Below, piece after piece: positions 26,343 to 35,026 of a DNA stretch of 64,000 nt. The notes under the pieces are model-generated. The model worked only from the letters and a program-made list of their open reading frames with translations. It searched no databases and was not told the DNA's origin. Position 1 is the stretch's first letter; each line of letters opens with the position of its first letter. The position numbers were made by a program, and so were the translations under genes. Origin of the DNA: Elymus sibiricus. Its lineage: Eukaryota; Streptophyta; Magnoliopsida; Poales; Poaceae. The stretch is taken from contig CM077673.1 in assembly GCA_039707655.1 (NCBI GenBank), positions 2,056,001 through 2,120,000 on the forward strand, read 5' to 3'.

Positions 26343-29300
26343 CGCAAAAACTCGCAGATTTTGTCCATTCCGACCAGATTTCTATGCTATCATTCACTGT
26401 TTTTCGGTAGTCGTGGTCGTCCGAACGTTCGGGGAAGCCCGGGGTGCGGTTACGGGGACCTCGCCAAAACTAGCAGATTTTGTGTGTCCCGGCTAGTTTT
26501 CTATGCTACTACTCACAAATTTTGGGTCCCGGGGCGATCCAAACGTCCGGGGAACCCCGGGGTCCGCATACGGGGACCGGGCCAAAACTCGCAGATTTGG
26601 TCCATTCTTACCAGTTTTCTATGCTATTATTCACTGGTTTTTGGTAGTTGTGGTCGTCCGAACGTTTGGGGAAGCTCGGGATGCGGTTACGGGGACCTCG
26701 CCAAAACTAACAGATTTTGTCTGTTCCGGCTAGTTTTCTATGCTATTACTAACTGATTTTGGGTCCCGGGGTGATCCAAACGTTCGGGGAACCCCGGGGT
26801 CCGCTTACGGGGACTTCGCCAAAACTCGCAGATTTGGTCCATTCTTACCAGTTTTCTGTGCTATTATTCACTGTTTTTTGGTTGTCGTGGTCGTCCGAAC
26901 GTTCGGGGAAGCCCGGGGTCCGGTTACGGGGACCTCGCAAACACTCTAAGCTTTGGTCCATTCTTACCAATTTTCTGTGCTATTATTCACTGTTTTTTGG
27001 TTGTCGTGGTCGTCCAAACGTTCGGGGAAGCCCGTGGACCGGTTACGGGGACCTCGCCAAAACTCGCAGATTTGGTCCATTCTTACTAGTTTTCTGTGCT
27101 ATTATTCACTGTTTTTGGTTGTCGTGGTCGTCCGAACTTTCGGGGAAGCCCGTGGACCGGTTATGGGGAGCTCGCCAAAACTCGCAGATTTGGTCCATTC
27201 TTACCTGTTTTCTATGCTATTACTCACTCATTTTGGGTCCCGGGGCGATCCAAATGTTCGGGGAACCCCGGAGTCCGCTTACTGGGACCTCGCCAAAACT
27301 CGCAGATTTTGTCCATTCTGACCAGATTTCTATGCTATTATTCACTGTTATTTTGTTGTCGTGGTCGTCCGAACATTCGGGGAAGCCCGTGGACCGGTTA
27401 TGGGGACCTCGCCAAACTAGCAGATTTTGCCTGTTCCGGCTAGTTTTCTATGCTACTACTCACTAATTTTGGGTCTCGGGGCGATCCAAAAGTTCGGGAA
27501 ACCCCGGGGTCTGCTTACGAGCACCTCGCCAAAACTCGCAGATTTGGTCCATTCTGACCAGTTTTCTATGCTATTATTCACTGTTTTTGGTTGTCGTGGT
27601 CGTCCCAACATTTGGGGATGCCCGGGGTCCGGTTACGTGGACCTCGCCAAAACTCGCAGATTTGGTCCATTCTTACCAGTTTTCTAAGCTATTATTCACT
27701 GTTTTGTGGTTGTCGTGGTCGTCCGAACGTTCGGGGAAGCCCGGGGTCCGGTTACGGGGACCTCGCAAAAACTCGAAGATTTGGTCCATTCTTACCAGTT
27801 TTCTATGCTATTACTCACTCATTTTGGGTCCAGGGGCGATCCAAATGTTCGGGGAACCCCGGGGTCCGCTTATGGGGAGCTCGCCAAAACTCGCAGATTT
27901 TGTCCATTCAGACCAGATTTCTATGCTATCTTTCACTGTTTTTCGGTAGTCGTGGTCGTCCGAACGTTCGGGGAAGCCCGGGGTGCGGTTACGGGGACCT
28001 CGCCAAAACTAGCAGATTTTGTGTGTCCCGGCTAGTTTTCTATGCTACTACTCACAAATTTTGGGTCCCGGGGCGATCCAAACGTCCGGGGAACCCCGGG
28101 GTCCGCATACGGGGACCGGGCCAAAACTCGCAGATTTGGTCCATTCTTACCAGTTTTCTATGCTATTATTCACTGGTTTTTGGTAGTTGTGGTCGTCCGA
28201 ACGTTTGGGGAAGCTCGGGATGCGGTTACGGGGACCTCGCCAAAACTAACAGATTTTGTCTGTTCCGGCTAGTTTTCTATGCTATTACTAACTGATTTTG
28301 GGTCCCGGGGTGATCCAAACGTTCGGGGAACCCCGGGGTCCGCTTACGGGGACTTCGCCAAAACTCGCAGATTTGGTCCATTCTTACCAGTTTTCTGTGC
28401 TATTATTCACTGTTTTTTGGTTGTCGTGGTCGTCCGAACGTTCGGGGAAGCCCGGGGTCCGGTTACGGGGACCTCGCAAACACTCTAAGCTTTGGTCCAT
28501 TCTTACCAATTTTCTGTGCTATTATTCACTGTTTTTTGGTTGTCGTGGTCGTCCAAACGTTCGGGGAAGCCCGTGGACCGGTTACGGGGACCTCGCCAAA
28601 ACTCGCAGATTTGGTCCATTCTTACTAGTTTTCTGTGCTATTATTCACTGTTTTTGGTTGTCGTGGTCGTCCGAACTTTCGGGGAAGCCCGTGGACCGGT
28701 TATGGGGAGCTCGCCAAAACTCGCAGATTTGGTCCATTCTTACCTGTTTTCTATGCTATTACTCACTCATTTTGGGTCCCGGGGCGATCCAAATGTTCGG
28801 GGAACCCCGGAGTCCGCTTACTGGGACCTCGCCAAAAGTCGCAGATTTTGTCCATTCTGACCAGATTTCTATGCTATTATTCACTGTTATTTTGTTGTCG
28901 TGGTCGTCCGAACATTCGGGGAAGCCCGTGGACCGGTTATGGGGACCTCGCCAAACTAGCAGATTTTGCCTGTTCCGGCTAGTTTTCTATGCTACTACTC
29001 ACTAATTTTGGGTCTCGGGGCGATCCAAAAGTTCGGGAAACCCCGGGGTCTGCTTACGAGCACCTCGCCAAAACTCGCAGATTTGGTCCATTCTGACCAG
29101 TTTTCTATGCTATTATTCACTGTTTTTGGTTGTCGTGGTCGTCCCAACATTTGGGGATGCCCGGGGTCCGGTTACGTGGACCTCGCCAAAACTCGCAGAT
29201 TTGGTCCATTCTTACCAGTTTTCTAAGCTATTATTCACTGTTTTGTGGTTGTCGTGGTCGTCCGAACGTTCGGGGAAGCCCGGGGTCCGGTTACGGGGAC

Positions 29301-30282
29301 CTCGCAAAAACTCGAAGATTTGGTCCATTCTTACCAGTTTTCTATGCTATTACTCACTCATTTTGGGTCCAGGGGCGATCCAAATGTTCGGGGAACCCCG
29401 GGGTCCGCTTATGGGGAGCTCGCCAAAACTCGCAGATTTTGTCCATTCAGACCAGATTTCTATGCTATCTTTCACTGTTTTTCGGTAGTCGTGGTCGTCC
29501 GAACGTTCGGGGAAGCCCGGGGTGCGGTTACGGGGACCTCGCCAAAACTAGCAGATTTTGTGTGTCCCGGCTAGTTTGCTATGCTACTACTCACAAATTT
29601 TGGGTCCCGGGGCGATCCAAACGTTCGGGGAACCCCAGGGTCCGCATACGGGGACCTGGCCAAAACTCGCAGATTTGGTCCATTCTTACCAGTTTTCTAT
29701 GCTATTATTCACTGGTTTTTGGTAGTTGTGGTCGTCCGAACGTTCGGGGAAGCTCGGGATGCGGTTACGGGGACCTCGCCAAAACTAACAAATTTTGTCT
29801 GTTCCAGCCAGTTTTCTATGCTATTACTCACTGATTTTGGGTCCCGGGGTGATCCAAACGTTCGGGGAACCCCGGGGTCCGCTTACGGGGACTTCGCCAA
29901 AACTCGCAGATTGTTCCATTCTTACCAGTTTTCTGTGCTATTATTCACTATTTTTTGGTTGTCGTGGTCGTCCAAACGTTCGGGAAAGCCCGTGGACCGG
30001 TTACGGGGACCTCGCCAAAACTCACAGATTTGGTCCATTCTGACCAGTTTTCTATGCTATTACTCATTGATTTTGGGTCCCGGGGTGATCCAAACATTCG
30101 GGGAACCCCGGGGTCCGCTTACGGGGACTTCGCCAAAACTCGTATATTTGGTCCGTTCTTACCAGTTTTCTGTGCTATTATTCACTGTTTTTTGGTTGTC
30201 GTGGTCGTCCAAACGTTCGGGGAAGCCCGTGGACCGGTTACGGGGACCTCGCCAAAACTCGCAGGTTTGGTCCATTCTTACC
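26342..30282 (+). repeat. Second copy of a roughly 4-kb compound segment (offset 4382 bp)
   Basis: Matches about 21960-25900 at a constant 4382 bp (37 monomers). The match includes two 13-mer units and rare shared variants such as GGCTAGTTTGCTATG (25190 and 29572), where every other copy has TTTT or TTCC. Private changes are few, for example CCAAAAGTCGC near 28835. This is a large, recent segmental duplication within the array. Confidence 0.87.
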
Positions 30283-30411
30283 AGTTTTCTGTGCTATTAT
30301 TCACTGTTTTTGGTTGTCGTGGTCGTCCGAACGTTCGGGGAAGCCCGTGGACCGGTTACGGGGACCTCACCAAAACTCGCAGATTTGGTCCATTCTTACC
30401 AGTTTTCTGTG

Positions 30412-30529
30412 CTATTACTCAGTGATTTTGGTTCCCGTGGTCGTCCGAACGTTCGGGGAACCCCGTGGACCGGTTATGGGGACCTCGCCAAAACTCGCAG
30501 ATTTTGTCCATTCTGACCAGATTTCTATG
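30412..30529 (+). repeat. B/A hybrid monomer, copy 3
   Basis: Same switch point as at 4281, offset 26131 bp. Confidence 0.82.
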
Positions 30530-31358
30530 CTATTATTCACTGTTTTTTTGTTGTCGTGGTCGTCCGAACATTCGGGGAAGCCTGTGGACCGGTTACAGGG
30601 ACCTCGCCAAAACTAGCAGATTTTGCCTGTTCCGGCCAGTTTTCTATGCTACTACTCACTAATTTTGGGTCTGGGGGCGATCCAAACGTTCGGGGAACCC
30701 CGGGGTCCGCTTACGGGCACCTCGCCAAAACTCGCAGATTTGGTCCATTCTGACCAGTTTTCTATGCTATTATTCATTGTGTTTGGTTGTCGTGGTCGTC
30801 CCAACATTTGGGGATGTACGGGGTCCGGTTACGGGGACCTCGCCAAAACTCGCAGATTTGGTCCATTCTTACCAGTTTTCTATGCTACTACTCACTAATT
30901 TTGGGTCCCGGGGCGATCCAAACGTCCGGGGAACCCCGGGGTCCGCATACGGGGACCGGGCCAAAACTCGCAGATTTGGTCCATTCTTACCAGTTTTCAA
31001 TGCTATTATTCACTGGTTTTTGGTAGTTGTGGTCGTCCGAACGTTTGGGGAAGCTCGGGACGCGGTTACGGGGACCTCGCCAAAACTAACAGATTTTGTC
31101 TGTTCCGGCTAGTTTTCTATGCTAATACTAACTGATTTTGGGTCCCGGGGTGATCCAAACGTTCGGGGAACCCCGGGGTCCGCTTACGGGGACTTCGCCA
31201 AAACTCGCAGATTTGGTCCATTCTTACCAGTTTTCTGTGCTATTATTCACTGTTTTTTAGTTGTCGTGGTCGTCCGAACGTTCGGGGAAGCCCGGGGTCC
31301 GGTTACGGGGACCTCGCAAACACTCGAAGCTTTGGTCCATTCTTACCAGTTTTCTGTG

Positions 31359-31477
31359 CTATTATTCACTGTTTTTTGGTTGTCGTGGTCGTCCAAACGT
31401 TCGGGGAAGCCCGTGGACCGGTTATGGGGACCTCACCAAAACTCGCAGATTTGGTCCATTCTTACCTATTTTCTATG
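31359..31477 (+). repeat. Chimeric A monomer at a one-monomer deletion
   Basis: The 5' part (TTTTTTGG, GTCCAAACG) equals the seventh... monomer of HOR-A counted from 6649, and the 3' part (GGTTATGGGGACCTCACC) equals the eighth. In intact HOR-A these are two neighbouring complete monomers, so an unequal exchange within GTTCGGGGAAGCCCGTGG-type homology removed one monomer. Confidence 0.85.
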
Positions 31478-34112
31478 CTATTACTCACTCATTTTGGGTC
31501 CCGGGGCGATCCAAATGTTCGGGGAACCCCGGAGTCCGCTTACTGGGACCTCGCCAAAACTCACAGATTTTGTCCATTCTGACCAGATTTCTATGCTATT
31601 ATTCACTGTTATTTTGTTGTCGTGGTCCTCCGAACATTCGGGGAAGCCCGTGGACCGGTTACGGGGACCTCGCCAAACTAGCAGATTTTGCCTGTTCCGG
31701 CTAGTTTTCTATGCTACTACTCACTAATTTTGGGTCTCGGGGCGATCCAAAAGTCCGGGAAACCCCGGGGTCTGCTTATGAGCACCTCGCCAAAACTCGC
31801 AGATTTGGTCCATTCTGACCAGTTTTCTATGCTATTATTCACTGTTTTTGGTTGTCGTGGTCGTCCCAACATTTGGGGATGCCCGGGGTCCGGTTACGTG
31901 GACCTCGCCAAAACTCGCAGATTTGGTCCATTCTTACCAGTTTTCTAAGCTATTATTCACTGTTTTTTGGTTGTCGTGGTCGTCCGAACGTTCGGGGAAG
32001 CCCGGGGTCCGGTTACGGGGACCTCGCAAAAACTCGAAGATTTGGTCCATTCTTACCAGTTTTCTATGCTATTACTCACTCATTTTGGGTCCCGGGGCGA
32101 TCCAAATGTTCGGGGAACCCCGGGGTCCGCTTATGGGGAGCTCGCCAAAACTCGCAGATTTTGTCCATTCTGACCAGATTTCTATGCTATCATTCACTGT
32201 TTTTCGGTAGTCGTGGTCGTCTGAACATTCGGGGAAGCCCGGGGTGCGGTTACGGGGACCTCGCCAAAACTAGCAGAGTTTGTGTGTCCCGGCTAGTTTC
32301 CTATGCTATTACTCACTAATTTTGGGTCCCGGGGCGATCCAAACGTTCGGGGAACCCCGGGGTCCGCATACGGGGACCTGGCCAAAACTCGCAGATTTGG
32401 TCCATTCTTACCAGTTTTCTATGCTATTATTCACTAGTTTTTGGTAGTTCTGGTCGTCCGAACGTTCGGGGAAGCTCGGGATGCGGTTACGGGGACCTCG
32501 CCAAAACTAACAAATTTTGTCTGTTCCAGCCAGTTTTCTATGCTATTACTCACTGATTTTGGGTCCCGGGGTGATCCAAACGTTCGGGGAACCCCGGGGT
32601 CCGCTTACGGGGACTTCGCCAAAACTCGCAGATTGTTCCATTCTTACCAGTTTTCTGTGCTATTATTCACTGTTTTTTGGTTGTCGTGGTCGTCCAAACG
32701 TTCGGGGAAGCCCGTGGACCGGTTACGGGGACCTCGCCAAAACTCACAGATTTGGTCCATTCTTACCTGTTTTCTATGCTATTACTCAGTGATTTTGGTT
32801 CCCGAGGCGATCCAAATGTTCGGGGAACCCCGGAGTCCGCTTACTGGGACCTCGCCAAAATTCGCAGATTTTGTCCATTCTGACCAGATTTCTATGCTAT
32901 TATTCACTGTTTTTTTGTTGTCGTGGTCGTCCGAACATTCGGGGAAGCCCGTGGACCGGTTACGGGGACCTCGCCAAACTAGCAGATTTTGCCTGTTCCG
33001 GCTAGTTTTCTATGCTACTACTCACTAATTTTGGGTCTCGGGGCGATCCAAAAGTTCGGGAAACCCCGGGGTCTGCTTACGAGCACCTCGCCAAAACTCG
33101 CAGATTTGGTCCATTCTGACCAGTTTTCTATGCTATTATTCACTGTTTTTGGTTGTCGTGGTCGTCCCAACATTTGGGGATGCCCGGGGTCCGGTTACGT
33201 GGACCTCGCCAAAACTCGCAGATTTGGTCCATTCTTACCAGTTTTCCAAGCTATTATTCACTGTTTTTTGGTTGTCGTGGTCGTCCGAACGTTCGGGGAA
33301 GCCCGGGGTCCGGTTACGGGGACCTCGCAAAAACTCGAAGATTTGGTCCATTCTTACCAGTTTTCTGTGCTATTATTCACTGTTTTTTGGTTGTCGTGGT
33401 CGTCCAAACGTTCGGGGAAGCCCGTGGACCGGTTACGGGGACCTCGCCAAAACTCGCAGATTTGGTCCATTCTTACTAGTTTTCTGTGCTATTATTCACT
33501 GTTTTTGGTTGTCGTGGTCGTCCGAACTTTCGGGGAAGCCCGTGGACCGGTTATGGGGAGCTCGCCAAAACTCGCAGATTTGGTCCATTCTTACCTGTTT
33601 TCTATGCTATTACTCACTCATTTTGGGTCCCGGGGCGATCCAAATGTTCGGGGAACCCCGGAGTCCGCTTACTGGGACCTCGCCAAAACTCGCAGATTTT
33701 GTCCATTCTGACCAGATTTCTATGCTATTATTCACTGTTATTTTGTTGTCGTGGTCGTCCGAACATTCGGGGAAGCCCGTGGACCGGTTATGGGGACCTC
33801 GCCAAACTAGCAGATTTTGCCTGTTCCGGCTAGTTTTCTATGCTACTACTCACTAATTTTGGGTCTCGGGAAGATCCAAAAGTTCGGGAAACCCCGGGGT
33901 CTGCTTACGAGCACCTCGCCAAAACTCGCAGATTTGGTCCATTCTGACCAGTTTTCTATGCTATTATTCACTGTTTTTGGTTGTCGTGGTCGTCCCAACA
34001 TTTGGGGATGCCCGGGGTCCGGTTACGTGGACCTCGCCAAAACTCGCAGATTTGGTCCATTCTTACCAGTTTTCTAAGCTATTATTCACTGTTTTGTGGT
34101 TGTCGTGGTCGT

Positions 34113-34124
34113 CCGAACGTTCGG
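34113..34124. other. 12-bp perfect palindrome in type A monomers
   Basis: CCGAACGTTCGG equals its own reverse complement. It recurs in most type A monomers. Variants that break it are common: CAAACG for CGAACG, GAACAT for GAACGT, or CCCAACATTTGG. In type B the site is usually CCAAATGTTCGG or CCAAACGTTCGG, so the full dyad is largely an A-type property. A DNA-binding site or extruded cruciform is possible but unproven. Confidence 0.85.
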
Positions 34125-34134
34125 GGAAGCCCGG

Positions 34135-34152
34135 GGTCCGGTTACGGGGACC
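34135..34152. other. Short inverted repeat GGTCC-N8-GGACC
   Basis: GGTCC (34135-34139) and GGACC (34148-34152) are reverse complements separated by the 8-base spacer GGTTACGG. The arrangement occurs in many A and B monomers (spacer GCTTACGG in B) about 10 bases after the central palindrome. It could form a 5-bp hairpin in single-stranded DNA or RNA. Function is unknown. Confidence 0.7.
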
Positions 34153-34197
34153 TCGCAAAAACTCGAAGATTTGGTCCATTCTTACCAGTTTTCTATG

Positions 34198-34315
34198 CTA
34201 TTACTCACTCATTTTGGGTCCAGGGGCGATCCAAATGTTCGGGGAACCCCGGGGTCCGCTTATGGGGAGCTCGCCAAAACTCGCAGATTTTGTCCATTCT
34301 TACCAGTTTTCTAAG
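34198..34315 (+). repeat. Type B monomer (118 bp), reference example
   Basis: A representative type B unit. It opens CTATTACTCACTC, then ATTTTGGG, then a 14-base stretch (TCCAGGGGCGATCC here, usually TCCCGGGGCGATCC) where type A has 15 bases, then AAATGTTCGGGGAACCCCGG and the same conserved tail as type A. The segment between the start box and GTTCGGGG differs strongly from type A, while the rest is close to identical. Subtypes start CTACTACTCACTAA with GGGTCTCGG, CTATTACTCAGTG with GGTTCCCG, or CTATTACTCATTG. Confidence 0.95.
34240..34251. other. Dyad CGGGG-AA-CCCCG in type B monomers
   Basis: Two 5-base arms, CGGGG and CCCCG, are separated only by AA. Most type B monomers carry this; in type A the corresponding stretch is CGGGGAAGCCCG, a shorter 4-base dyad. 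Thus the strongest dyad lies upstream in A and downstream in B. Confidence 0.7.
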
Positions 34316-35026
34316 CTATTATTCACTGTTTTTTGGTTGTCGTGGTCGTCCGAACGTTCGGGGAAGCCCGGGGTCCGGTTACGGGGACCTCGCAAAAACT
34401 CGAAGATTTGGTCCATTCTTACCAGTTTTCTATGCTATTACTCACTCATTTTGGGTCCAGGGGCGATCCAAATGTTCGGGGAACCCCGGGGTCCGCTTAC
34501 GTGGACCTCGCCAAAACTCGCAGATTTGGTCCATTCTTACCAGTTTTCTAAGCTATTATTCACTGTTTTTTGGTTGTCGTGGTCGTCCGAACGTTCGGGG
34601 AAGCCCGGGGTCCGGTTACGGGGACCTCGCAAAAACTCGAAGATTTGGTCCATTCTTACCAGTTTTCTATGCTATTACTCACTCATTTTGGGTCCCGGGG
34701 CGATCCAAATGTTCGGGGAACCCCGGGGTCCGCTTATGGGGAGCTCGCCAAAACTCGCAGATTTTGTCCATTCTGACCAGATTTCTATGCTATCATTCAC
34801 TGTTTTTCGGTAGTCGTGGTCGTCTGAACATTCGGGGAAGCCCGGGGTGCGGTTACGGGGACCTCGCCAAAACTAGCAGAGTTTGTGTGTCCCGGCTAGT
34901 TTCCTATGCTATTACTCACTAATTTTGGGTCCCGGGGCGATCCAAACGTTCGGGGAACCCCGGGGTCCGCATACGGGGACCTGGCCAAAACTCGCAGATT
35001 TGGTCCATTCTTACCAGTTTTCTATG

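Larger units (their letters stand above)
30282..32423 (+). repeat. HOR-A derivative with one monomer deleted, leading into HOR-C
   Basis: From about 30640 the monomers follow HOR-A at offset 21869 from unit 3. After the chimeric monomer at 31359 the offset drops to 21751, a loss of exactly one 118-bp monomer, giving a 17-mer version. From about 31950 the sequence matches the start of HOR-C (34553 onward, offset 2603), including the shared GCAGAGTTTGTG variant (32274 and 34877). Confidence 0.82.
34079..34197 (+). repeat. Type A monomer (119 bp), reference example
   Basis: A representative type A unit. It opens CTATTATTCACTG, then a T-rich run (TTTTGTGG here; TTTTTTGG, TTTTTGG, TTTTTTTG or TTATTTTG elsewhere), then TTGTCGTGGTCGTCC, the palindrome CCGAACGTTCGG, a CCCGGGG step, and the conserved tail ending GATTTGGTCCATT and TTTTCTATG. 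In the closely matching standard 119-bp form (TTTTTTGG) I counted 59 G/C and 10 CpG. The length of the T-run decides whether an A unit is 118 or 119 bp. Subtypes include one with CCCAACATTTGGGGATG and one starting CTATCATTC with TTTTTCGGTAGTCG. Confidence 0.95.
34079..34789 (+). repeat. Triplicated A-B dimer (3 x 237 bp)
   Basis: Monomer starts fall at 34079, 34198, 34316, 34435, 34553 and 34672, with the next at 34790: A119-B118 three times. The dimers are not identical. The first A has TTTTGTGG and the other two TTTTTTGG. The first two B have TCCAGGGG and the third TCCCGGGG. The second B has CTTACGTGGACC. This accounts exactly for the 474-bp excess of unit 1. Confidence 0.93.
32424..35026 (+). 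repeat. HOR-C unit 1, expanded form (2603 bp, 22 monomers)
   Basis: First of eight consecutive HOR-C units, anchored at an A monomer beginning CTATTATTCACTAG with GTAGTTCTGG. It is 474 bp longer than the standard 2129-bp unit because one A-B dimer is present three times (34079-34789). It shares CGTCTGAACATT and AGAGTTTGTG variants with the segment upstream, unlike units 2-8. Confidence 0.92.

Noticed and set aside
25199..26410. 403-codon open frame and many other forward frames as protein-coding genes
   Set aside because: They consist of satellite monomers read in changing frames. All three forward frames are open over the same DNA, single-base indels between copies do not avoid frame disruption, and no known domain appears. 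They follow from the 237-bp dimer length.
34119..34135. RNA polymerase III B-box or tRNA-like signal in GTTCGGGGA
   Set aside because: The B-box needs GGTTCGANTCC or close to it. Here the A after TTCG is G and there is no matching A-box at a proper distance, so no tRNA or SINE-like structure could be drawn.
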